From: Xanthomonas hortorum
Lineage (GTDB): Bacteria > Pseudomonadota > Gammaproteobacteria > Xanthomonadales > Xanthomonadaceae
Assembly (NCBI RefSeq): GCF_024339125.1
Contig: NZ_CP101417.1
Location: forward strand, 3,173,001 to 3,237,000
Direction of reading: 5' to 3'
Length of the DNA stretch: 64,000 nt
In this document: positions 55,871-64,000 of the stretch, piece by piece
How positions within the stretch are numbered: the stretch's first letter is position 1
Layout of the letters: every line of letters begins with the position of its first letter
The notes under the pieces: generated by a model
Told to the model about the DNA's origin: nothing
The model's input: only the letters and a program-made list of their open reading frames with translations
Databases searched by the model: none
Translations under genes and position numbers: made by a program

Positions 55871-56371
55871 ATGAGTAGTTTCGATCCAACCGCAAGTCGC
55901 GTGGACCACACCTGCGTGCGTTACCCGGCGTTCCCACGGGAGCCGGCGGTCCTGGTGAGGTTGATCAAGCATCTCTACAAGCGGCTGCATACGCAGGGCT
56001 GTAGAACGCTCAAGCCGTATGGGATCAGTCCACCGGAATACGAAATTCTGATGATGATCTACGGCACGCCGGAGCAGGCGATCACGCCTACCGAAGTGGC
56101 CGAAGCGGCCAGCGAGAAGCCGGCCAACATCACCCGGCTCACCGATCAGCTCTGCGAAAAGGGCTTGATCGCGCGTGGCAGCAGCCCCGACGATCGGCGC
56201 AAGATCGTGCTGACGTTGCAGCCGGCAGGCCTGGCCTTGATCAACAGTCTGCTTCCCGATGCCTGCACGCTGTTGAATGCAGAAACTTCCTGCATGAGCG
56301 AGGCAGAGCAGGTGCGTCTGGAAAAACTGCTGAGGAAATTGTTGGAAGGTGTGGATGCTGTCGAGCTCTGA
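55871..56371 (+). CDS. MarR-family transcriptional regulator
   Basis: 166 residues. The winged helix includes ITPTEVAEAASEKPANITRLTDQLCEKGLIARGSSPDDRRKIVLTL, with the DDRR wing. The N-terminal extension HTCVRYPAFPREPAVLVRLIK resembles the EmrR/MprA group. The DUF3298 lipoprotein lies upstream on the same strand and dcp converges downstream. Its regulon is not evident beyond its own promoter. Confidence 0.9.
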   Translation: MSSFDPTASRVDHTCVRYPAFPREPAVLVRLIKHLYKRLHTQGCRTLKPYGISPPEYEILMMIYGTPEQAITPTEVAEAASEKPANITRLTDQLCEKGLIARGSSPDDRRKIVLTLQPAGLALINSLLPDACTLLNAETSCMSEAEQVRLEKLLRKLLEGVDAVEL

Positions 56372-56416
56372 ACGACAGGCGTCTGGCTTGCCGCAGGACG
56401 CGCCACCGCACGCATG

Positions 56417-56453
56417 AAAAAACGCCGCCCGGATCGCTCCGGACGGCGTTTTT
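56417..56453. terminator. Bidirectional terminator between marR and dcp
   Basis: A GC-rich hairpin (acgccg/cggcgt core, extended through ccgga/tccgg with one mismatch) has A6 on the left and T5 on the right. It serves both convergent genes. Confidence 0.88.
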
Positions 56454-56471
56454 ATTTTCCTGCAGATCCCT

Positions 56472-58670
56472 TTACGGCTTGGACTGTGGTGCTTCCGGCG
56501 TAGCGCCATCGCCGCCTTGCGCGCTCAGGCCGCGCTTTTCGAGCAGGGGCTCGATCTGCGGCGCATGCCCGGCAAAGTTCTGGAACAGCTCCATCGCATC
56601 CACGCTGCCGCCACGCGAGAGCAGGGTCTGGCGGAAACGATCGCCATTGGCGCGGCTCAACCCGCCATGCTGCTTGAACCACTGCTGGGTGTTGGCGTCC
56701 AGCACTTCTGACCAGATGTAGGCGTAATAGCCGGCCGCATAGCCGCCCATGATGTGGCTGAAATACGGGGTCTTGTAGCGCGGCGGCACCGGCGCATAGG
56801 CAATGCCGTCCTGCTGGAGTGCCTTGGCTTCGAAGGCCATGACGCCGGCTGCGTCGGGCACCTGGTTGGCGCTGAGTTGGTGCCAGTTCTGATCCAGCAT
56901 CGCCGCACCCAGATACTCGGTGGTGGCAAAGCCCTGGTTGAACTTGGAGGCCGCAATCACCTTGTCCAGCAGCGCCTGCGGCATCGGCGTGCCGTTCTGG
57001 TAATGCTTGGCGTAGTTCTTCAGGATGGTCGGCTCGTCGGCCCACATTTCGTTGACCTGCGAGGGGAACTCGACGAAGTCGCGCGGCACGCTGGTACCGG
57101 AGAAATACGGGTATTTGACGTCCGAGAACATGCCGTGCAGCGCATGGCCGAACTCATGGAACATGGTGGTCACTTCGTCCCAGGTCAGCAACGTGGGCTG
57201 GCCGGCCGGCGGCTTGGGGATATTGAGGTGATTGGCCACCACCGGCTTGAAACCGGTCAGATCCGATTGCGAGACATACGAGTTCATCCACGCGCCGCCG
57301 CGCTTGGATTCGCGTGCGTACATGTCGGCGATGAAGATCGCCAGCTGCTTGCCGTCGGCATCGAACACGTCGTAGACGGTGATGTCGTCGCGATAGGTGG
57401 GCAGGTCGGTGCGCTGCTTGAAGGTCAGGCCGTATTCCTGATTGGCCGCATAGAACACGCCGTTTTCCAGCACGTTCTTCAGCTCGAAGTATGGCTTGAG
57501 CTGCGACTCGTCGAAGTTGTACTTGGCCTGGCGCACCTTCTCGCTGTAGTAGGCCCAATCCCAGGCTTCAAGCTTGAAGCTCGGCTTGCGCGCGGCCTTT
57601 TGTTCCTTGTCGATCATCGCCTGCAGATCGGCCGCTTCGCGCTTGGCATTGGCCACTGCGGCCGGCGCCAGCTTGCCCAGCATCGCATTGACCGCCTCGG
57701 GGGTCTTGGCGGTCTGGTTTTCCAGCGAATAGGCGGCGTAGGTGGGGAAGCCGAGCAGCTTGGCCTTGTCTGCGCGCAGCTTCATGATGCGTGCGACCAG
57801 CGCGGTGTTGTCGTACTGGCCGCCGTGGCTGCCACGCGACACCGAAGCGTCGTAGATTTTCTTGCGCAGCTCGCGATTCTTCAGCTGGGTCAGCGGCGGC
57901 TGGCCGGTGGTGTTGAGCAGTGCGATCACGTATTTGCCGTCGAGCTTGCGCGCCTTGGCGGCTTCTGCGGCGGAGGCGATCTGCTCGTCTGACAGGCCAT
58001 CGAGCTGCTTGACGTCATCGACGACAACGGCGGCGGCATTCACTTCGGCCAGCACGTTCTGGCTGAAGGTGGTGCCCAGGTTGGCCAGCTCGGCATTCAT
58101 CGCCTTGAGCGTGGTCTTGTCGGCATCGGAGAGCTTGGCGCCATCGCGCACGAAGTCGCTGTGGTACTTCTCGACCAGGCGCAGGCCTTGCGCATCCAGG
58201 CCCAGCTTGCTGCGTTGGTCGTACAAGGTCTGGATGCGTGCAAACAGCTTGCCATTGAGCGAGATCGCGTCGCGGTGCGCGGCGAATTTCGCCGAATAAT
58301 CGGCCTGCAGTTTCTTGCGTGCGTCGTTGGTGTCGGCACCGACCAGGTTGAAGAACACCGTGGTGGCGCGATCGAGCGTGGCGCCGCTTTTTTCCAGCGC
58401 GATGATGGTGTTGTCGAAGCTCGGCTTGGCCTTCTGGTTGGCAATTTTTTCCACTTCCTTCAACTGCTCGGTCATTCCGGCGTCGAAGGCGGGTGCGAAA
58501 TCGCTGTCTTTGATCTTGTCGAACTGCGGGTAATGCAGCGGCAACGTGCTGTCGGCGAAGAACGGATTGGCTTGGGTGGCGGCCTGCGTGGCGGCAGGTG
58601 CGGCGATGCTGTAGGACGGCATGGCAAGTCCCAGGGAAGCGGCCAGGGCAAAGGCGAGACGGGTGGTCAA
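56472..58670 (-). CDS. dcp: Peptidyl-dipeptidase Dcp (M3 metallopeptidase)
   Basis: 732 residues with a signal peptide (MTTRLAFALAASLGLAM, cut near SIAAPAA). The thimet-oligopeptidase motif HEFGHALHG is near residue 505, with the third ligand Glu in SQVNEMW. It removes C-terminal dipeptides; the signal sequence puts it in the periplasm, unlike the cytoplasmic E. coli enzyme. The C-terminus ends in a short Gly/Ala/Pro-rich tail. Confidence 0.93.
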   Translation of the reverse strand: MTTRLAFALAASLGLAMPSYSIAAPAATQAATQANPFFADSTLPLHYPQFDKIKDSDFAPAFDAGMTEQLKEVEKIANQKAKPSFDNTIIALEKSGATLDRATTVFFNLVGADTNDARKKLQADYSAKFAAHRDAISLNGKLFARIQTLYDQRSKLGLDAQGLRLVEKYHSDFVRDGAKLSDADKTTLKAMNAELANLGTTFSQNVLAEVNAAAVVVDDVKQLDGLSDEQIASAAEAAKARKLDGKYVIALLNTTGQPPLTQLKNRELRKKIYDASVSRGSHGGQYDNTALVARIMKLRADKAKLLGFPTYAAYSLENQTAKTPEAVNAMLGKLAPAAVANAKREAADLQAMIDKEQKAARKPSFKLEAWDWAYYSEKVRQAKYNFDESQLKPYFELKNVLENGVFYAANQEYGLTFKQRTDLPTYRDDITVYDVFDADGKQLAIFIADMYARESKRGGAWMNSYVSQSDLTGFKPVVANHLNIPKPPAGQPTLLTWDEVTTMFHEFGHALHGMFSDVKYPYFSGTSVPRDFVEFPSQVNEMWADEPTILKNYAKHYQNGTPMPQALLDKVIAASKFNQGFATTEYLGAAMLDQNWHQLSANQVPDAAGVMAFEAKALQQDGIAYAPVPPRYKTPYFSHIMGGYAAGYYAYIWSEVLDANTQQWFKQHGGLSRANGDRFRQTLLSRGGSVDAMELFQNFAGHAPQIEPLLEKRGLSAQGGDGATPEAPQSKP

Positions 58671-59167
58671 GAGAGTGGCTCCAAAGTGCGAACCGCCGAG
58701 GCTAACCCAGCCGGGCCGGACAGGCGTGTGACAAAAGGCATGGCTGCAAGGTCATCGTGTAGCCAATCCGCGAACGTGGCCGGTGGACGAGGCCGAGCTC
58801 GACCAGCTGGTCGGCGGCAGTGCACGCGGGCTCCGCCGTTAGCTGGCGCCGCTGGACCGCGACTCGCAAGACGCAGCGTTACCGTGAAATGCCGTAGTCG
58901 AACGCTGCGGCGAAGTGCGCCATCTGGGCTGGTCCAATGATGGCTCGCTTGGGTCTCGTTCGTTTTGTGGGGCCGCCTGGCGTTTCACCTGCGGCGCTAA
59001 CAATGATTCGGAGACATTGGATGAACTGTGGGGATGGCCCCAACAGAGCGTCGATCTGTCGCGCCTTTCTGCTGTCGCGCGCGTGCTGAGCACGCGCAGT
59101 GCGGATGCAGTGCCGCAATGCCGACAGCTGGGCTACGCTGCCGTTTCCCTGAGCATCCGAGCACGCC
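58671..59167. other. 497-bp intergenic region, dcp to glutathione peroxidase
   Basis: Divergent control region for two genes. One 19-base palindrome (gcgcgtgct-g-agcacgcgc, 59079-59097) lies 71 bp before the peroxidase start and could be an operator. No credible gene was found in either strand. Confidence 0.5.
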
Positions 59168-59653
59168 ATGAGCGACATCTCCACGTTTGAATTCACCGAC
59201 CTGGACGGTCGCACGCAGTCGATGCGCGACTATGCCGGCAAGGTGCTGCTGGTGGTCAATGTCGCTTCGAAATGCGGCTTTACGCCGCAATACGCAGGCC
59301 TGCAGGCGCTGTGGCAGCGCTATCGCGAACGTGGCTTGGTGGTGATCGGGTTCCCGTGCGATCAGTTCGGCCATCAGGAGCCGGGCGATGCGGCGCAGAT
59401 CCGCCAGTTCTGCTCGCTCGATTACGCGGTGGATTTTCCGCTGGCCGAGAAGATCGAGGTCAACGGCAGTGGCGCGCATCCGCTGTGGCAGCACCTCAAG
59501 CACGAACAGCGCGGCGTCCTGGGATCGGAAGCGATCAAGTGGAATTTCACCAAGTTCCTGATCGGCCGGGATGGCACGGTGCTGGAGCGTTATGCGCCGA
59601 CCACCAAGCCGGAAGCGTTGGCTGCGGATATCGAGCGCGCGCTGGGCGCGTGA
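59168..59653 (+). CDS. Glutathione-peroxidase-family thiol peroxidase
   Basis: 161 residues. The peroxidatic Cys36 is in NVASKCGFTPQY. GFPCDQFGHQEPG (Cys64) would give the resolving Cys and Gln, and KWNFTKFLI supplies Trp and Asn of the catalytic tetrad. It uses Cys, not selenocysteine. It reduces hydroperoxides, probably with thioredoxin as donor, as in most bacterial members. Confidence 0.94.
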   Translation: MSDISTFEFTDLDGRTQSMRDYAGKVLLVVNVASKCGFTPQYAGLQALWQRYRERGLVVIGFPCDQFGHQEPGDAAQIRQFCSLDYAVDFPLAEKIEVNGSGAHPLWQHLKHEQRGVLGSEAIKWNFTKFLIGRDGTVLERYAPTTKPEALAADIERALGA

Positions 59654-59677
59654 TCTTGCAGGGCGTGTTGCTCAACC

Positions 59678-59747
59678 CGTAGGAGCGCACCTGGGCGCGA
59701 TGGGGCGTTACCGGGACTGCTTCATCGCGCCCAGGTGCGCTCCTACG
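59678..59747. repeat. 25-bp perfect inverted repeat between convergent genes
   Basis: Arms 59678-59702 and 59723-59747 (cgtaggagcgcacctgg...) are perfectly complementary over 25 bp with a 20-base loop. There is no T-run. It is probably a dispersed Xanthomonas palindrome that also separates the peroxidase and fpr transcripts. Confidence 0.85.
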
Positions 59748-59779
59748 ACGGTGCGGTGGCGGCTACTCCGCGCGCCGCA

Positions 59780-60559
59780 TCACTTCTCGACGAACGCGCG
59801 CTCGAAGACGTAATGCCCCGGCGTGCCGATGCGTGGCGAGGTTTCAAAACCGCGCGCATCCAGCACGTTGCGCAGGTCGGCCAGCATCTGCGGGCTGCCG
59901 CAGATCATGAAACGGTCGTTGGCCGGATCCAGCGGCGGCAAGCCCAGCGTCTGCTGCATGCGGCCGTCTTCCATCAGCTCGGTCAGGCGGCCCCGATTGG
60001 CGAAGTCTTCGCGCGTCACCGCCGGGTAATACAGCAACTTGTCGCGCAGGAGGTCGCCGAGAAACTCATGCTGCGGCAGCTCGCGCTCGAAATAGTCGCG
60101 GTAGGCCAGATCCTGCACGAAGCGCACGCCCTGGGTCAGGATCACCTTGTCGAAACGCTCGTAGGTTTCCGGATCCTTGATTACCGACAACCACGGCGCC
60201 AGGCCGGTGCCGGTGCCCAGCAGGTACAGGTTGCGTCCTGGGTGCAGATCGCTGATCAGCAGCGTGCCGGTGGGCTTCTTGCCGACCAGTACCTGATCGC
60301 CCGGTTTGATGTGCTGCAGCCGCGAGGTCAGCGGGCCGTCCGGCACCTTGATGCTGAAGAACTCCAGATGCTCTTCCCAGTTGGCGCTGGCGATGGAGTA
60401 CGCACGCAGCAACGGGCGCGTCTCGGTTTCCAGGCCGATCATCACGAATTGGCCGTTCTCGAAACGGAAACCGGCATCGCGGGTCGTGGTAAAGCTGAAG
60501 TAGGCGTCGGTCCAGTGACGGACCTCGAGCACCGTTTGGGCGCCGAAAGCGGAAGACAT
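59780..60559 (-). CDS. fpr: Ferredoxin--NADP+ reductase
   Basis: 259 residues. The FAD domain has LRAYSIASANWEEHLEFFSIKV and the NADP domain LLGTGTGLAPWLSVI, with the C-terminal GTPGHYVFERAFVEK typical of the bacterial subclass ending near Val-Glu-Lys. It passes electrons between NADPH and ferredoxin or flavodoxin, often in oxidative stress. The start at 60559 (MSSAFGAQT) is chosen from conservation. Confidence 0.94.
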   Translation of the reverse strand: MSSAFGAQTVLEVRHWTDAYFSFTTTRDAGFRFENGQFVMIGLETETRPLLRAYSIASANWEEHLEFFSIKVPDGPLTSRLQHIKPGDQVLVGKKPTGTLLISDLHPGRNLYLLGTGTGLAPWLSVIKDPETYERFDKVILTQGVRFVQDLAYRDYFERELPQHEFLGDLLRDKLLYYPAVTREDFANRGRLTELMEDGRMQQTLGLPPLDPANDRFMICGSPQMLADLRNVLDARGFETSPRIGTPGHYVFERAFVEK

Positions 60560-60640
60560 GCCGGTGAGTGTCGTGGGAAGAATACCTGGCAATTCTACCT
60601 CAAGCCGGCCAAATGAGATGAACTCTCATTTAGGTGGCCG

Positions 60641-60755
60641 GGATGCGGGATTCGGGATTGGTGATTCGCAAGAGCGGATCCTTGGGTCCTGGACGTTCCC
60701 GGGCCCGCGATGGACCGGCAGCTCAGGCCAATCCCCAATCTCCCATCCCGAATCC
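60641..60755. repeat. Inverted pair of ATTCCC-type repeats upstream of fpr
   Basis: gggattcgggattgg-type sequence near 60641-60670 and its complement near 60728-60755 flank about 57 bp. Together they could fold into a long hairpin between the ABC transporter stop (60761) and fpr. The spacer contains cccgggcccg but no gene. Confidence 0.6.
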
Positions 60756-60760
60756 CCGCC

Positions 60761-62641
60761 TCACCGATACCCCGCCGCCTGCAACTCGAACAACTCCGCA
60801 TACCGCCCACCCTGCGCCATCAACTCCGCATGCGTGCCGTTGGCCTCGATGCGGCCCGCAGCCAGCACCAGGATGCGGTCGGCCATGCGTACGCTGGAGA
60901 AACGGTGCGAGATCAGCACCGCAGTGCGGTTGTCCGACAATTCCTTGAAGCGCTGGAACACCTCGAACTCGCTGCGTGCATCCAGTGCGGCGGTGGGTTC
61001 GTCCAGGATCATCAATTGCGCATCGCGCATGTAGGCGCGTGCGATGGCGATCTTCTGCCATTGCCCGCCGGACAGATCCACGCTGTTCTTGAAGCGTCGG
61101 CCGATCAATTGATCGTAGCCATCGGGCAGGCTGTCGATGAGCTCGCCGGCCATCGCGCGCTGCGCAGCGGCCTGGATGCGCGGCGCATCGCCCATTGCAT
61201 CGACCTGGCCTACGCCAATGTTCTCGCCAACGCTCAGGTGATAGCGCACGAAGTCCTGAAAGATCACGCCCAGGTTGGCGCGCAGATCGTCCAGATCGTA
61301 GTCGCGCAGGTCCTGCCCATCGAGCAGGATGCGGCCTTCGTCCGGGTCGTACAGCCGTGCCAGCAGCTTGACCAGGGTGGTCTTGCCGGCGCCGTTTTCG
61401 CCGACCAGGGCCAGCACTTCGCCCGCCCGCAGCTCGAAATCCAGGTGCCGCACCGTCCATTGTTCGGCGTCCGGATAGCGAAAACCCACTTCCTCGAACA
61501 CGAAGCCCTGGCGGATCGGTCGCGGCACCGGCAGCGCATTCGGGCGCGAGCGGATTTCCGGCACGATGTTGAAGAACGAATACAGATCGTCCAGATACAA
61601 GGCCTGCCCGGCGACCTGCGAAAACCCGATCAGCAGTCCTTCCAGCAACTGGCGCAGGCGCAGGAAACTGCCGGCCAGAAAGGTCAGATCGCCGATGCTG
61701 AAATCGCCGCGCACGGTGCGCCAGGCGATATAGCCATAGGCCATGTAGTAACCCAATGTGCCCAGCGCAGCCAGCAGCGCGCCCCATAGCGCCCGCTTGC
61801 GCGCCAATGCGCGATTGGCCTGGAAGAACTTGTCGGCCAGCCGGCGATAGCGTGCGATCAAAAACCGGTGCAGGTTGAGGATCTTGACTTCCTTGGCCGT
61901 CTCGACGCTCGCGCCGACCTGGCGCAGGTAGTCGAGCTGGCGCCGCTCCGGCGTCCACTGGAAATTGAGCGAATAGCCCAGCGCATTGAAATGCGCCTCG
62001 CCGATGAAGGCCGGGATCAGGGCGATGGCCAGCAGCAGGATCAACCACGGTGCATACACCACCAGGCCCACCGCCAGGCTGACCACGGTAATGGCGCCCT
62101 GCACCTGGCCGAACAACTGGCTCATCAGGTTCATGCGGTTCATGGTCTGGCGCCGCGCCCGATCCAGCTTGTCCTGCCGGTCGGGGTCTTCGAAATCCTC
62201 CAGATCCAGCTGTGCGGCGTGTTCCATCAGGCGCACGCTGGCGGCGTTGTTGAACAACTCCGACAGCAGCGCATCGGCGTAGCCGACCAGCCGGCCGAGC
62301 AGGTCCGAACCGATTGCCAGCGCCAGTTCCAGCGCCAGCAATTCCAGCAGCCGGTTCAGGCGGCCGCTGCTCAGCGCCTGGCTCAGCGAATCGAAGGCCG
62401 GCGGTTGACCGACCAGATGGATCGCCTCGTCGATGATCAATTTGCCGATATACAGCGAAGCCACCGGCATCAACGCGCGCAGCACGCGCAGGCCGATGCT
62501 GCTGGCGCTCAGCCAGCGGCTGGTCTGCCAGATCTGGCGCAGAAACGGTGGCAGGTTACGCAACGCATTCAAGCGCTCGCGCAGGGTGGGGCCGGTACGG
62601 GGTGCGGCGGGCGCGGTGGCGCCGGAACGGGAGGCTGACAT
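60761..62641 (-). CDS. ABC exporter half-transporter (permease-ATPase fusion)
   Basis: 626 residues. The N-terminal membrane domain has six hydrophobic segments between ~45 and 330. The ATPase has Walker A GENGAGKTT, the Q-loop VIFQDF, signature LSGGQWQKIAIARA and Walker B LMILDEPTAALD. It works as a homodimer. The permease resembles exporters of peptides or lipids, but the substrate is unknown and no cargo gene is adjacent. The frame continues upstream to 63952 only as antisense of the fumarase gene. Confidence 0.9.
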   Translation of the reverse strand: MSASRSGATAPAAPRTGPTLRERLNALRNLPPFLRQIWQTSRWLSASSIGLRVLRALMPVASLYIGKLIIDEAIHLVGQPPAFDSLSQALSSGRLNRLLELLALELALAIGSDLLGRLVGYADALLSELFNNAASVRLMEHAAQLDLEDFEDPDRQDKLDRARRQTMNRMNLMSQLFGQVQGAITVVSLAVGLVVYAPWLILLLAIALIPAFIGEAHFNALGYSLNFQWTPERRQLDYLRQVGASVETAKEVKILNLHRFLIARYRRLADKFFQANRALARKRALWGALLAALGTLGYYMAYGYIAWRTVRGDFSIGDLTFLAGSFLRLRQLLEGLLIGFSQVAGQALYLDDLYSFFNIVPEIRSRPNALPVPRPIRQGFVFEEVGFRYPDAEQWTVRHLDFELRAGEVLALVGENGAGKTTLVKLLARLYDPDEGRILLDGQDLRDYDLDDLRANLGVIFQDFVRYHLSVGENIGVGQVDAMGDAPRIQAAAQRAMAGELIDSLPDGYDQLIGRRFKNSVDLSGGQWQKIAIARAYMRDAQLMILDEPTAALDARSEFEVFQRFKELSDNRTAVLISHRFSSVRMADRILVLAAGRIEANGTHAELMAQGGRYAELFELQAAGYR

Positions 62642-62905
62642 CGCACTAGTGTGCAGCGCTTTGCGTAGGCGTGAAGTGTTGGAAGGCGCCAGTGCGCATC
62701 CCTGCATTGGCGCGCGATAGCTGCTCTGTCGCTGACTGCGCCCTCGCAAATCGGTGCGGCCGGTGTATCGCAGGGCACCCGGGCGTTGGGTCGGGCGCCA
62801 CGCAATCCTTGGCCTGGTCAATCGCAGCCATTGACGCGGCCGCAGGACGCGCTGGAAGTTTGGACTAAAATGCCCGGATTGCCCCCGCCAGCCGTAGAGC
62901 CAGCC

Positions 62906-64000
62906 GTGACCTCGATCAAGCAGGAAGACCTCATCCAGTCCGTCGCCGACGCGCTGCAGTACATCAGCTATTACCACCCGGTCGACTACATCAAGAATCT
63001 GTCCGCCGCTTACGAGCGCGAAGAGTCGCCGGCCGCCAAGGACGCCATCGCGCAGATCCTGATCAACTCGCGCATGTGCGCCGAAGGCCACCGCCCGATC
63101 TGCCAGGACACCGGCATCGTCACCGTGTTCCTGGAAATCGGCATGCAGGTGCGCTGGGACGACGCCACCATGGGTGTGGAAGACATGGTCAACGAAGGCG
63201 TGCGCCGCGCCTACAACCACCCCGACAACAAGCTGCGCGCCAGCGTGCTGGCCGACCCGGCCGGCAAGCGGCAGAACACCAAGGACAACACGCCTGCGGT
63301 GGTCAACACCAAGATTGTGCCCGGCCACCATGTCGAGGTGATCGTCGCGGCCAAGGGCGGCGGTTCGGAAGCCAAGAGCAAATTCGCCATGCTCAACCCG
63401 TCCGACTCCATCGTCGACTGGGTGCTCAAGACCGTGCCGACCATGGGCGCCGGCTGGTGCCCGCCGGGCATGCTCGGCATCGGCATCGGCGGCACTGCCG
63501 AAAAGGCCATGCTGCTGGCCAAGGAAGCGCTGATGGAGCCGATCGACATCGTCGATCTGCAGGCGCGCGGTGCCTCCAATCGCGCCGAAGAACTGCGGTT
63601 GGAGCTGTACGAAAAGGTCAACGCGCTCGGCATCGGCGCGCAAGGCCTGGGCGGCCTGACAACGGTGCTGGACATCAAGGTCAAGGATTACCCGACCCAC
63701 GCCGCCAACCTGCCGGTGGCGCTGATTCCCAACTGCGCCGCCACCCGCCACGCGCACTTCACCCTGGACGGCAGCGGCCCGGTGATGCTGGACCCGCCGT
63801 CGCTGGAAGACTGGCCCAAGCTCACCTACAACCCGACCAACGCGCGCCGGGTGAATCTGGACACCATCACCCGCGAGGAAGTCGCCAGCTTCAAGCCCGG
63901 CGAAGTGGTGCTGCTCAACGGCAAGCTGCTGACCGGCCGCGACGCCGCGCATAAGCGCATGATCGACATGCTCAACAAGGGCGAAACCTTGCCGGTCGAC
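62906..64000 (+). CDS. Class I fumarate hydratase, N-terminal part (runs off right edge)
   Basis: 365 codons of a ~505-residue iron-sulfur fumarase of the TCA cycle. Conserved blocks are CQDTGIVTVFLEIG (first cluster Cys), KGGGSEAKSKFAM, GIGGTAEKAMLLAKEAL and NCAATRHAHFTLDG with another Cys. GTG at 62906 gives MTSIKQEDLIQSV, which fits related starts; an in-frame ATG at 62870 adds 12 residues. The 228 bp upstream, shared with the ABC gene, show a TAAAAT box at 62866 but no matching -35. Confidence 0.93.
   Translation, partial: MTSIKQEDLIQSVADALQYISYYHPVDYIKNLSAAYEREESPAAKDAIAQILINSRMCAEGHRPICQDTGIVTVFLEIGMQVRWDDATMGVEDMVNEGVRRAYNHPDNKLRASVLADPAGKRQNTKDNTPAVVNTKIVPGHHVEVIVAAKGGGSEAKSKFAMLNPSDSIVDWVLKTVPTMGAGWCPPGMLGIGIGGTAEKAMLLAKEALMEPIDIVDLQARGASNRAEELRLELYEKVNALGIGAQGLGGLTTVLDIKVKDYPTHAANLPVALIPNCAATRHAHFTLDGSGPVMLDPPSLEDWPKLTYNPTNARRVNLDTITREEVASFKPGEVVLLNGKLLTGRDAAHKRMIDMLNKGETLPVD

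Noticed and set aside
58671..59167. Genes or pseudogenes in the dcp-peroxidase gap
   Set aside because: Frames are short, lack ribosome sites and resemble no family.
1..64000. CRISPR array
   Set aside because: No regularly spaced 23-40 bp direct repeats were seen on either strand.

Overview
The window is chromosomal DNA from a high-GC gammaproteobacterium of the Xanthomonadaceae, most likely a Xanthomonas. The basis is the gene order (bamA-rseP-dxr-cdsA-uppS-frr-pyrH, tsf-rpsB, map-glnD-dapD-dapE), the protein sequences, and typical Xanthomonas intergenic palindromes. The species cannot be fixed from sequence alone.

Layout. 1-10408 is a minus-strand housekeeping block: envelope biogenesis (bamA, rseP, dxr, cdsA, uppS), ribosome recycling and UMP kinase (frr, pyrH), an HDOD-GGDEF signalling protein, and tsf-rpsB with its promoter and long leader. 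10412-11975 is a copy of a ~307 bp intergenic repeat split by a complete IS110-family element. 12044-17907 is an archaic (spore-coat-U type) chaperone-usher pilus operon with a sigma54-like promoter. 18150-24746 is the plus-strand run map-glnD-dapD-(membrane protein)-arsC-like-dapE, covering protein maturation, nitrogen signalling and lysine/DAP synthesis. 25948-27866 holds asnB preceded by an Asn-rich leader peptide and attenuator. 27924-36171 is accessory: a beta-helix lipoprotein, a Fur-box TonB receptor, a penicillin-acylase-like hydrolase, a bacterioferritin-like protein, tpm, and a second, intact copy of the 307 bp repeat. 36234-44257 holds parC, an AraC regulator and a MarR-controlled tripartite efflux operon. 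44258-47170 is a visibly AT-rich island beside a tRNA-Leu gene and encodes a predicted nuclease-STAND defence protein. 47449-64000 holds secreted hydrolases (GH3, M14, M3), a POT transporter, a rhomboid, small and regulatory genes, glutathione peroxidase, ferredoxin reductase, an ABC exporter and the start of class I fumarase.

Three things stand out. (1) The IS110 element carries a readable bridge RNA. Its four guide segments match, in the expected order, both halves of its own insertion site and both element ends around a CT core. (2) asnB appears to be controlled by classical ribosome-mediated attenuation: a 30-residue leader peptide with 8 Asn is followed by mutually exclusive antiterminator and terminator hairpins. 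(3) A 777-residue Mrr-like nuclease/STAND NTPase lies in foreign-looking DNA next to tRNA-Leu.

All coordinates, motifs and base pairings were read by eye. No database search, folding program or composition calculation was run.
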